64,000 nt of DNA from Anaerolineales bacterium (lineage in GTDB: Bacteria > Chloroflexota > Anaerolineae > Anaerolineales > JABWBV01). The notes beneath the pieces are model-generated. The model was not told the origin of the DNA, did not search any database, and saw only the letters and a list, made by a program, of their open reading frames with translations. Shown piece after piece: positions 26,330-33,897 of this stretch (its first letter is position 1; each line of letters opens with the position of its first letter). Location of the stretch: the NCBI GenBank assembly GCA_020634875.1, contig JACKAX010000006.1, positions 89,989 to 153,988 of the forward strand. Reading direction: 5' to 3'. Both the position numbers and the translations under genes were made by a program.

Positions 26330-26662
26330 TTATGCTATGGCGTTTTCCAGTCGGTTTTCCACAGTGACCCAGGCGGATCGAAGTTCGCTCAAGTTCTTTT
26401 TGGCTTCGGCGTAATCACCTGCACGAACGGAATCGAGACACCATTGATAGATGCGGAAGAGGCCAGTGGAAACTTCGGCGTAATCGAAGTTGAGGGCATC
26501 GCGCAAGAGGGTAATTCCTTTGGTGGCTTTGGAGAAGTCTTCTTGTTCACAGGCACGGATGGAAAAGTCGTAGGCCATAATGATCAGGCGTAGCGAGCTG
26601 GCGCTCATAATTTCTTGTTGGCGGTATTCAGTGGTTGGGTATGCGGCGTAAGACATCATCAT
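26330..26662 (-). CDS. fliS: Flagellin export chaperone FliS
   Basis: FliS binds flagellin C-termini before export. The 110-residue helical protein has the conserved start (YPTTEYRQQEIMSASSLRLI, then MAYDFSIRACEQED). It carries three ATG codons in a row; AGGAG lies eight bases before the first. It has its own sigma-28 promoter at 26712-26738 and follows fliD. Confidence 0.94.
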   Translation of the reverse strand: MMMSYAAYPTTEYRQQEIMSASSLRLIIMAYDFSIRACEQEDFSKATKGITLLRDALNFDYAEVSTGLFRIYQWCLDSVRAGDYAEAKKNLSELRSAWVTVENRLENAIA

Positions 26663-26711
26663 CTTGGGGTCTCCTGAGAGGGGGGAGTTGGTTGATTAAT
26701 TCGTTATTTCG

Positions 26712-26738
26712 TTATCGGCGGGAGAGAGGGAGGCTTGA
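26712..26738 (-). promoter_or_regulatory. Sigma-28 promoter of fliS
   Basis: Read on the minus strand: -35 TCAAGCCT (26738-26731), 11-bp spacer, -10 GCCGATAA (26719-26712). The -10 is exact and the -35 shares TCAAG with the flgM and flagellin promoters. The predicted start lies ~45 bases before the fliS ATG. Confidence 0.8.
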
Positions 26739-26795
26739 GGGGGAAGGCGTGAAAATTCTGTAAAGAAAGGGAAATTTATACACAGAGATTAAAAT

Positions 26796-26827
26796 GAATG
26801 AACACAGACAAAAATCTGTGTTCATTC
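26796..26827 (-). terminator. Terminator after fliD
   Basis: A perfect 13-bp stem (26796-26808 with 26815-26827, 6-nt loop) is followed on the minus strand by ATTTTAAT. It lies ~35 bases after the fliD stop. Outer complementary arms TTTATACA/TGTATAAA extend the structure. Confidence 0.7.
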
Positions 26828-26859
26828 GTCAAACCTGTATAAACTGCGGTCTATTTCTT

Positions 26860-28521
26860 TTACCCGTACAAATTCATGCTAGAGTTGTAAATGCTGGACC
26901 AACTTTGTTGCATGTACGAAAGGGCGAGCAATTGCGCCTGCATTGCCCCAAACTGGTCAATAAGCGAAGTTTGCTTTTCTTCGAGCCGGGTTTCGGTACT
27001 TGAGATGTCATCGTTCAGTTCGGAAATCTGCCGGTCAATCGACTCCATCGCCTGATTCAGGTACCCGGTCGAGGAACCGGTGAACCGTTCAAGTTGGGTA
27101 TCGAATTTTGCCATCATGTCATCGAGCAGGGCGACCACATCGTCGAAATTATTTTCGAGGGCAGCGTCCAGTTTGTCGGCATCGGTAATGGTCGCTTGCA
27201 GACTGTCGTTGATGGTCAACCCAATGTTCCGCAAATTTGAATACTCGCCTGAGTTGGTCGAACTAGTCATAAAAGTAGAGAATAGTTCGCTCCGCAGGTT
27301 AGAGAAGGCGTAATCATCGGCGAGAGTACCGCGTGTATAAGTGAGGGTTTGTCCGTTGTTGACTGCGCTGACCGAGGTTTTAGCCTGTAAATAAATTTGG
27401 ATATCGTTGAATTGTTTGACAAACGTCTCGACAGCAGTACGAGCCGCGGACATATCGCTTTTCACATCCAGGGTAGCGCTGTGCCCTTCGGCATCGGCGG
27501 TGAAGTTGAGGGTGACACCGTTGATCACATCGGTCAGGCCTGTGTTGCTAGAGCGGGTGAAGGCAATCCCATTAACCGTGAAGGTCGCATCTTCAGCGGT
27601 TTGCAGGTTACCCCCGCTAAAACCCAGGCCTACGGCATCGGAGTAAATCATGGTGTGGGCGGTGCCGGTGTGCGCCGCGGTGAGGATCAGTTGTTTGCCG
27701 ACGATGCTGGCCGCCACATCCCGACCCACGGGTTGATCCGCCGCATTTATTTTTGTGGCGATGTTCATCAGCGTATCTTCTGCCTCGATGGCAATTTCCA
27801 CGCCTGCTGCGGTGTAATCGAAAGTGGTGCTCCCCGCGGTGCCTGAAGCATCCAAAGAAAGGGTAACCCCGCGGCCCGTGTCAAAATCACCCGTGGTAAC
27901 TTTTTGCCAGGCGGTGGTGTAGCTATCATCTCCATTGGAGATGGAGACGACTTTGCCATCAACATCTTTGAGACGAAATTCCAAAACGCCATTGTTATCG
28001 CGGGTTTCGACAGTGTACGTGCTGGAACCGAGTTCTTTTTGCCCGCTCGCGTGGGCGGAGGCTGCCGCGCCCGTTACGGACGTGGTGGCTGTGAGGGATA
28101 CATCGGCTGTGCCGGTTCCACCCAGCCAGAAGGTACCGGTCTTGCCCAGGGCCTGATCCACGCTCGCTTGAACGGCGGAGGCTTGACGTTGGGCTTTCGC
28201 AAGGTTCGTCACCGATAGGTCATATTGTCCGGCAATGGCACTTTTGCTAGCAGTGGCAGTGAGGACTGAGGTATTCGAGTCGGCGGGGGTGATGGTGGTG
28301 CTGCGTCCGGCGGTGAGGGCGGTGGTGGCGGTAGAACTCCGTAAGGCTTTGACTGCATCTTGCAGGCTGTCCAGTTTAGTGTTCAAGTCAGAATACGCGC
28401 CCCGTTTGACGTTGAAGGTGTCCCGTTGGGTGGTCATCCGAGCCAACGGCTGGCGTTCAATCTCCATGAGACTGGAGATCAACGTTGTAAAGTAGGAGTC
28501 AAGGGCGGTTATGGTAGCCAT
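26860..28521 (-). CDS. fliD: Filament cap protein FliD
   Basis: FliD caps the filament and folds incoming flagellin. The 553-residue protein has the family N-terminus (LISSLMEIERQPLARMTTQR), a variable Thr/Ala-rich middle, and the C-terminal coiled part (YLNQAMESIDRQISELNDDI, then TRLEEKQTSLIDQFGAMQAQ). Only 22 bases separate its ATG from the strong palindromic terminator upstream, and no convincing sigma-28 promoter fits there, so how it is transcribed is unclear. Confidence 0.95.
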   Translation of the reverse strand: MATITALDSYFTTLISSLMEIERQPLARMTTQRDTFNVKRGAYSDLNTKLDSLQDAVKALRSSTATTALTAGRSTTITPADSNTSVLTATASKSAIAGQYDLSVTNLAKAQRQASAVQASVDQALGKTGTFWLGGTGTADVSLTATTSVTGAAASAHASGQKELGSSTYTVETRDNNGVLEFRLKDVDGKVVSISNGDDSYTTAWQKVTTGDFDTGRGVTLSLDASGTAGSTTFDYTAAGVEIAIEAEDTLMNIATKINAADQPVGRDVAASIVGKQLILTAAHTGTAHTMIYSDAVGLGFSGGNLQTAEDATFTVNGIAFTRSSNTGLTDVINGVTLNFTADAEGHSATLDVKSDMSAARTAVETFVKQFNDIQIYLQAKTSVSAVNNGQTLTYTRGTLADDYAFSNLRSELFSTFMTSSTNSGEYSNLRNIGLTINDSLQATITDADKLDAALENNFDDVVALLDDMMAKFDTQLERFTGSSTGYLNQAMESIDRQISELNDDISSTETRLEEKQTSLIDQFGAMQAQLLALSYMQQSWSSIYNSSMNLYG

Positions 28522-28543
28522 AAGGTTTTAGAGAGAAGATTAT

Positions 28544-28595
28544 CCGAAAAAAGGATGGGTGGGAGATGTACATCTCCCACCCATCCTTTTTTCGG
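28544..28595. terminator. 52-bp perfect palindrome, bidirectional terminator
   Basis: Two exact 26-bp arms (28544-28569 and 28570-28595) meet with no spacer. The inner 17 bp are GC-rich and flanked by A6/T6, the form of a rho-independent terminator in both directions. It sits between flagellin and fliD, 22 bases before the fliD start. Confidence 0.85.
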
Positions 28596-28623
28596 GAGAC
28601 ATGATGGTTTATTGATCGAACTT

Positions 28624-28647
28624 CGGGGGGCGCTGGTGCGCCCCCCG
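28624..28647 (-). terminator. GC hairpin just after flagellin
   Basis: A perfect 10-bp stem CGGGGGGCGC/GCGCCCCCCG with a 4-nt loop lies 42 bases after the flagellin stop. No proper U-run follows on the minus strand, so it may work as a stabilising 3' hairpin, with 28544-28595 as the true terminator. Confidence 0.65.
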
Positions 28648-28688
28648 ATTCTTTATCGTTCGGGTGTTATTCAGTTGTAAGGGCCGGT

Positions 28689-29600
28689 TTACCGGAAGAG
28701 GGAGAGGACGAATTGCGGGGCCGAGTTGGCTTGGGAGAGCATCGCCGTCGAGGTTTGTTGCAGGATGGAGAGCTTGCTCGCTTCGACCTGTTCCTCTGCC
28801 ATGTTGGCGTTCATGATGCGGTTGTAAGCCGCTTCGACGTTAGCATGGTTGACAGTGAGGGCTTCTTCTTTGAAGCTCAACCGGGCAGTGAAAGCACCAA
28901 CCTGACCGAGGGATTGTTTCACGATGTCGAGGGCAGCATCCAACCCACCGCGAGCGGTTGAGGCAGTTGCTTCATCTGTGATGGTCAGCAAGGTATCATT
29001 CAGGCCGAGGCCTGTGCCAGAAGCAGCAGAACCGCTTCCACCTACGGGATCAAAACCCTGGTTAGCATTCACATCGCCCAACGCCTGGAAGGAGAAGGAG
29101 CTGGAGTTGCCATCAGCATCTACCACAAAGCTCAGAGCGCTGGTAGCGCCGCCGGCAGAGCCGGAGTTGGAGCCAAGCAGTTCAACGCCGTTCCATTTGG
29201 TTTCGCCAACGATGTCGTCAATCTCATCGCGGTAGGCACGCAATTGGGTTTGGATAGCGGTGTATTCATCCGTGCCCAGGGCGTCCGTTTGGGCTTCCAA
29301 CGCTTTGTTGCGCATTTTCACGAGCACGTCCTGAACTTTCTTCAGGCCGCCTTCCATCGTGGACATCACGTTTTTGGCGTCGCCGATGGCGTTGAGGGCG
29401 GTTTTCATGCCCTGGCGGCGAACATCAAACGTTGTCGCAAGGACTAAGCCTGAGGGGTCGTCAGCCGCTTCATTGATGCGTTTTCCGGTTGCCAGACGAG
29501 TCTGGTGCATCGCCAACTGATTGTTGACGTTTTGCATTGCGTTGAATGCGTTCAGTGCGCCGATATTACCGGCAGTTCGAGAGAAATCTACAGTAGCCAT
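28689..29600 (-). CDS. fliC: Flagellin
   Basis: This is the only flagellin gene in the window. The 303-residue protein has the conserved N-terminal D0/D1 helices (MHQTRLATGKRINEAADDPS) and the C-terminal set (EAAYNRIMNANMAEEQVEAS, then ANSAPQFVLSLFR). The middle (about 140-215) is short and rich in Gly, Ser and Ala, a possible surface for glycosylation. GGAGG lies nine bases before the ATG. Transcription is from a sigma-28 promoter at 29665-29691; the leader has two CsrA-type sites. Glycosyltransferase genes lie 3 kb away. Confidence 0.96.
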   Translation of the reverse strand: MATVDFSRTAGNIGALNAFNAMQNVNNQLAMHQTRLATGKRINEAADDPSGLVLATTFDVRRQGMKTALNAIGDAKNVMSTMEGGLKKVQDVLVKMRNKALEAQTDALGTDEYTAIQTQLRAYRDEIDDIVGETKWNGVELLGSNSGSAGGATSALSFVVDADGNSSSFSFQALGDVNANQGFDPVGGSGSAASGTGLGLNDTLLTITDEATASTARGGLDAALDIVKQSLGQVGAFTARLSFKEEALTVNHANVEAAYNRIMNANMAEEQVEASKLSILQQTSTAMLSQANSAPQFVLSLFR

Positions 29601-29609
29601 GGAAAAGAA

Positions 29610-29647
29610 CCTCCGTGTTTTGGTTGTTTGAGGGGTCCGTCCCTCAA
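29610..29647 (-). promoter_or_regulatory. CsrA-type binding region in the flagellin leader
   Basis: On the minus strand, a 7-bp hairpin TTGAGGG-ACGGAC-CCCTCAA (29647-29628) presents an ANGGA motif in its loop. A second ACGGAGG (29616-29610) is itself the Shine-Dalgarno. Paired sites, one upstream in a hairpin and one over the ribosome site, are how CsrA represses hag in Bacillus. Function inferred from this and from csrA at 10569. Confidence 0.75.
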
Positions 29648-29664
29648 TTTGTTGTGATGACTTA

Positions 29665-29691
29665 TTATCGTCCGGGGTGAGGAGAACTTGA
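29665..29691 (-). promoter_or_regulatory. Sigma-28 promoter of flagellin
   Basis: Read on the minus strand: -35 TCAAGTTC (29691-29684), 11-bp spacer, -10 GACGATAA (29672-29665). It matches the flgM promoter at all but two positions across both boxes. The leader it predicts is ~60 nt. Confidence 0.85.
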
Positions 29692-29788
29692 GGGGTTTGT
29701 GCGTAAAGTTTGCGTAAATGTTTTTAAACCCCCTAAACTGGATTTAACATCATTTTTCTCCCTTTAAACGGGTTTTCAAGAGCCGACC

Positions 29789-29813
29789 TATCCTTTTACC
29801 CTGCCAAAGGATA
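29789..29813. promoter_or_regulatory. Inverted repeat before the ECF sigma gene
   Basis: An 8-bp perfect inverted repeat TATCCTTT/AAAGGATA with a 9-bp centre lies ~50 bases upstream of the ECF sigma start, between it and divergent flagellin. It could be an operator; nothing identifies a regulator. Confidence 0.4.
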
Positions 29814-29861
29814 CTATTTTATAGAGGATCCTCACCTTAACCCTGTCGAACAAGGATGTAC

Positions 29862-30428
29862 ATGGACGAAATACAGGCGATTATGCGGCTAAAAAAAGGC
29901 GATTGGACCGGGCTGGAAACCCTGGTTCACAATCACCAACTCCCCGCCCTCCACGCAGCGTACCTGATTGTACAGGATCATGCCCTGGCGCAAGACCTCG
30001 TGCAAGAGGCTTTCCTGACCGCCAGCCAACGCATTGCCCAATTCGATGAAACCCGCCCGTTCCGCCCCTGGTTTTTGCGAAGTGTGATCAACGCTGCGCT
30101 CAAAGCAACCAAACGCCAGACCCGGTTCATCTCCCTCAACGGACACGAGACTGCCGAAACCGAGGAGATGGCAAAGTGGCTCGCCGACCCGGACGCTGAC
30201 CTGGAGGCTTTCATCGAGACCAAAGAAACCCGTCAGACCATCCGCTATGCGCTGAAAAAGCTCACCCCCAAACAGCGCGCCGTGCTGGTGATGCGTTTCT
30301 ACCTGGGCATGACCGCGGACGAGATCACCCGCGAATTGGGCAGTTCCCTCCCCGCGGTGAAATGGTCGCTTCATGTGGGGCGCGCACGTCTGCGTCAATT
30401 GTTGCAATCCTTGAACGACGAAACCTAA
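29862..30428 (+). CDS. ECF-type RNA polymerase sigma factor
   Basis: This 188-residue ECF sigma factor has a region 2 (LAQDLVQEAFLTASQRIAQF, then FRPWFLRSVINAALKATKRQ) and a region 4 (LTPKQRAVLVMRFYLGMTAD, then a helix-turn-helix ITRELGSSLPAVKWSLHVGR). ATG 29862 is preferred to 29856 since AAGG lies six bases before it. The next gene encodes a membrane protein that is probably its anti-sigma factor. Target genes are unknown; its position beside flagellin and the glycosylation genes may be chance. Confidence 0.9.
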   Translation: MDEIQAIMRLKKGDWTGLETLVHNHQLPALHAAYLIVQDHALAQDLVQEAFLTASQRIAQFDETRPFRPWFLRSVINAALKATKRQTRFISLNGHETAETEEMAKWLADPDADLEAFIETKETRQTIRYALKKLTPKQRAVLVMRFYLGMTADEITRELGSSLPAVKWSLHVGRARLRQLLQSLNDET

Positions 30429-30456
30429 CCCTTTCTCATGCTGAATACCTTTCCCG

Positions 30457-30553
30457 CGAAAAACCGAGTTTTTGCATCCCAAGTAGAAGACACCCGCTTT
30501 TCAGGCAACCTTGATGGCTACCCCCGCTGTCAAGGAAAAAACTCGGTTTTTCG
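30457..30553. repeat. 17-bp inverted repeat CGAAAAACCGAGTTTTT
   Basis: Arms at 30457-30473 and 30537-30553 are exact complements 63 bases apart. Each arm is itself near-palindromic (AAAAACCGAGTTTTT). It lies between the ECF sigma and the anti-sigma-like gene, whose ATG is 15 bases beyond the second arm. It may be a dispersed element; function unknown. Confidence 0.65.
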
Positions 30554-30567
30554 AGAAGGAGGCTGTT

Positions 30568-32730
30568 ATGAATGAACATCCCCTCAAAAAAATCCTCCGC
30601 CACCTCGCGGAAGAAGAATTCCCCCCTGGCACGGATTTGTGGCCTGAGATTCAGCAAGCTATGGAAAGGGCACATCCAAAGAGGAATGAAATGGCGATCC
30701 GTTTTTCAAATTTCACGCGCGCTGTGGCTTTTGGCGCAATGTTAGTGCTGTTGACGTTGGGGTTAGTGTGGGTGTTGTCGAATACCTCCGCTCAACCAGC
30801 AAAAGTAACAACTGAAATTACTCCACCTTCTGAGTTGCCACAGTTGGTGGCGACAAGTACACCTGTGCCTACTGTCACTTTTGTACCCACAATAAATTCT
30901 CAAGTTTCCGCTCCTTACCTTCATCCGACCCCGATAAGCTACATTGTTGGGGGTGATGATACATGTATCATCATCGCGACATTTTTTAAAGTATCTGTTC
31001 AGAGCATCATAGATCTTAACAAGTTAAGCTCAAGTTGCACTTTGAAAGCTGGTCAAGCGCTCCTTATTCCAGTGCCCACCCCCACCCCTGGTGCAAATTA
31101 CGAAACCTTACGAAATAGCGGCATCGAAAAAATCCTAGCAGGTGATCTAGAAGGCGGTTTGTTAGAACTCGACAAGGCCGAAAAAATCCAGGGATTGGAC
31201 GGGGACGCGGCATACTATGCAGACCTGGCATCTCAATATCTGATTGGCGTATCTTTTTGGGATGTGGATTGGGAACAGGCGGTTTATTACTTCGGGCAGG
31301 TTGCCCACTATGAACCCGGTCTCCACGACAGCACAGGCTTTACTGCCGGAGACCGTTATGTGACCGCTCTTGACACCTATATCTCTCAACTCGTTGCTGA
31401 ACAAGATTGGTGTAAGGCCTTAACTTATCACAACAAATTGGAGCAATTTACCCCTGAGAAAATAACCGAATCCGAGTTCCAAACTTCAAAGACTGAGTTG
31501 GTCAACCAGTGCGCCATTCAAAAACCCCCGCTCATCACGATGGACTCTGCCTCGGACACCATTCGCCAAACCCTGATTGACAGCAAGTTGAATTGGACGA
31601 CCCTTTTTGCGGATGTCATGATCACCCGTATGGATGGGGATATGACCACGCACAAACATGCCCGCATCTGGTTCGTTGCCCCGGATAAAGGCCGAGAAAT
31701 GTACGACTTTGAAAACGACAATCTGGTAGATAAGTTTGTGTTTATGAACAACACAATTCGAACTACCTTCAACTTGAATCTTGGCAGCAAACCCCTTTGG
31801 ACGAAAACCACCGAAGTTTTAGACTTCCTCCCTTCCCCCTCCGTGAGCATTCTCGATCCGGGAACCACTTTTGCGGTGAATGGAATGCACACAACAGGTG
31901 GCACCTTCCGCCCCACCAGCCCAGATACCATCGCCGGACGGGAAACCTTGATTGTGGAATGGTCAGACGATGCGGGAATATTGAAAGACCGTCTATGGAT
32001 AGACATTTACACAGGTGTCGTGTTGAAATGGGAAAACCTGCGCGAAGGGTACATGGATACGTATGAAGGGACAGAATATCTTCGGGATGCGAAAATAGAA
32101 GTTCTAGAGATTGTGTATGACGAGCGATATCGAGAGGATATTTTGTTCAACCCTGAATTGCCGGATGAACCGATCTATATGGATGCTTCAAATATGCCAA
32201 CCGAACTCCCCATAGGAAATCTTGATCTCGCTGCACTCCAGGCTCAAGTCGAATTTCCCATTCTGTTTCCATCCGTCTTGCCCGAAAACTACACCTTTTC
32301 CGGTTGGTATTACACACCCAACGAAGTACCTGTTACCCTGGAATTCGACTGCGGGCGCGGCACGTCAGATTGGTGGGCGTTTAGTATTTCTCTCTTGCCC
32401 ACTTTGGAAAAAGACATCCCCACACAATTATTGCGGACCTATATAGACCTGGGACCTGTGTGGACCGAGGTCGGTATTGAAAAAGTCATGATTGGCGATA
32501 CAGAAGGAGAGTATTTACAAGGGGATTGGATAGAAACCTTTGATCCTGTCACTTTGAAATCAACGGGCAAGGAATGGGTTTCAACTTTGAACATCCATCA
32601 TTTGGCCTGGTATCAGGATGGCGTCATCTATTTCATCATGATGAGTCGTGCCGCATACGAATCAGATTACCATGGTGCATGTCGGCTGGATAAAGAACAA
32701 CTCATCTCCCTCGCCACCAGCATGAAATAA
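30568..32730 (+). CDS. Membrane protein with LysM-like domain, likely anti-sigma partner
   Basis: This 720-residue protein starts with ~48 cytoplasmic residues (HLAEEEFPPGTDLWPEIQQA), a layout seen in anti-sigma factors. One transmembrane helix follows at about 50-71, then an extracellular Thr/Pro-rich linker. A LysM-like domain (about 121-170; SYIVGGDDTCIIIATFFKV) could bind peptidoglycan. TPR-like helices follow (~180-300). The region ~330-545 has a LolA/RseB-like pattern (IWFVAPDKGREMYDF; GRETLIVEW). Shine-Dalgarno AAGGAGG fixes the start at 30568. Codon and base use look more AT-rich than in the flagellar genes. The likely role is sensing wall or envelope state and freeing the sigma factor. 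Confidence 0.7.
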   Translation: MNEHPLKKILRHLAEEEFPPGTDLWPEIQQAMERAHPKRNEMAIRFSNFTRAVAFGAMLVLLTLGLVWVLSNTSAQPAKVTTEITPPSELPQLVATSTPVPTVTFVPTINSQVSAPYLHPTPISYIVGGDDTCIIIATFFKVSVQSIIDLNKLSSSCTLKAGQALLIPVPTPTPGANYETLRNSGIEKILAGDLEGGLLELDKAEKIQGLDGDAAYYADLASQYLIGVSFWDVDWEQAVYYFGQVAHYEPGLHDSTGFTAGDRYVTALDTYISQLVAEQDWCKALTYHNKLEQFTPEKITESEFQTSKTELVNQCAIQKPPLITMDSASDTIRQTLIDSKLNWTTLFADVMITRMDGDMTTHKHARIWFVAPDKGREMYDFENDNLVDKFVFMNNTIRTTFNLNLGSKPLWTKTTEVLDFLPSPSVSILDPGTTFAVNGMHTTGGTFRPTSPDTIAGRETLIVEWSDDAGILKDRLWIDIYTGVVLKWENLREGYMDTYEGTEYLRDAKIEVLEIVYDERYREDILFNPELPDEPIYMDASNMPTELPIGNLDLAALQAQVEFPILFPSVLPENYTFSGWYYTPNEVPVTLEFDCGRGTSDWWAFSISLLPTLEKDIPTQLLRTYIDLGPVWTEVGIEKVMIGDTEGEYLQGDWIETFDPVTLKSTGKEWVSTLNIHHLAWYQDGVIYFIMMSRAAYESDYHGACRLDKEQLISLATSMK

Positions 32731-32752
32731 ACTCTTTCCTGACCCAAAAAAA

Positions 32753-32779
32753 CCCCGAAGACTACACTCATCTTCGGGG
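32753..32779 (+). terminator. Rho-independent terminator after the LysM protein gene
   Basis: A perfect 9-bp stem CCCCGAAGA/TCTTCGGGG with a 9-nt loop is followed by CTTTTC and preceded by A7. It separates this operon from the convergent glycosyltransferase genes. Confidence 0.85.
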
Positions 32780-32808
32780 CTTTTCATTTGCGACCCAATT
32801 CCTATTCC

Positions 32809-33897
32809 CTAATTTTCCCTTTCCCCCTCCCTCTTCACCACCTTCTCATACACCCCCACAATCCGCTCCACATTCTCATCCGCGCCCTGCGCCACCCCAA
32901 ACAAATACGGCTCCCGCGCCGCCTCTACTTTGTAATCCTCTAAATGATCCACCATATCCAACAGTACCCGCTCCCAGGCAGAGACCGTATTCTTCACCAA
33001 CCATCCATATTCCCGAAACTCCTGATACGGCGGCCCCTCACTCGCCACCCACGGAATTTTCATCACCATATATTCCAACACCTTAATCCAGCTCCGCCGC
33101 TCATCATACGCCCCATCCAACGGGGCCAGACCGATATCGAACTGGCTCAACACGCGGGGCCACGCCGCGTGAGGAACCCAGGGCTGTAACACCTTCTGCG
33201 CGGCGGGCAGGGGCAACTGCTCAAAAATTCGCTGGTCATTCCCGCAAATCATCACCTTTACCTGGGGACGCACGCGGCACACACGTTGTAACGCCTGCAT
33301 CACCCTGCTCCCCGTAAAACTCTGCAAATGCGACACACTTCCTCCCCACCCAATCACCACCCCCTCATGCGGCTCAGAAGTGAAATTCTGGTACAAGTCC
33401 AGGTCAATGTAATTAGGCAAATAAAGCATCTTCGCATACCCCTCCCAGTCTCCGGCCAAACGTTTGGAGGGCGTGGTCGCCGCGTGAACCAATCGCAGCC
33501 CCCACTTAAATTGCATCAACGGTGGTGGATCGATCCGCTCCCAACCGCCATTGGTTCCCACCGCCCTTCTACCTTCTACCCAATATGCATAACTCGGATT
33601 GCTCGCGGGCATCAAATCATACGCATCATCAAAGTCTGCAATGATCACCTTATCCCGCGCCTTCCAGTGTTGGATCGCCGCCAAAACCGGCCCGATCAGG
33701 TTACGCTGCACCACGATCACATCCGCAGGCGCACACACCTGCTCCGCTTCCGGTGAAAGCCGTGCGAACTCTACCAAACTTAGCAACGTTGCCGTGTGCA
33801 TTCCCACACGGTTAATCGCCCGTGCCGGCACTGCACACCGCCATTCACTACAATTCCATTCTTCAGGAGAGTCTGCGAAAACATAAACGATCTTCAT
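32809..33897 (-). CDS. Glycosyltransferase, GT-B/GT4-like
   Basis: This 362-residue protein begins with a Rossmann strand (MKIVYVFADSPEEWNC) and has the GT-B C-terminal pattern (VVIGWGGSVSHLQSF; LSQFDIGLAPLDGA; SWIKVLEYMVMKIPWVASEG). The DIGLAPL...K-x-LEYM-x-x-x-PW set matches GT4-like enzymes that use nucleotide sugars. The donor and acceptor cannot be read. It overlaps the upstream gene by four bases (ATGA). Modification of flagellin or another surface protein is likely from position. Confidence 0.85.
   Translation of the reverse strand: MKIVYVFADSPEEWNCSEWRCAVPARAINRVGMHTATLLSLVEFARLSPEAEQVCAPADVIVVQRNLIGPVLAAIQHWKARDKVIIADFDDAYDLMPASNPSYAYWVEGRRAVGTNGGWERIDPPPLMQFKWGLRLVHAATTPSKRLAGDWEGYAKMLYLPNYIDLDLYQNFTSEPHEGVVIGWGGSVSHLQSFTGSRVMQALQRVCRVRPQVKVMICGNDQRIFEQLPLPAAQKVLQPWVPHAAWPRVLSQFDIGLAPLDGAYDERRSWIKVLEYMVMKIPWVASEGPPYQEFREYGWLVKNTVSAWERVLLDMVDHLEDYKVEAAREPYLFGVAQGADENVERIVGVYEKVVKREGEREN

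Noticed and set aside
28653..28679. Sigma-28-like promoter for fliD (AACGATAA with an 11-bp spacer, minus strand)
   Set aside because: The -35 matches at only about four of eight positions and the start would fall inside the GC hairpin at 28624-28647.
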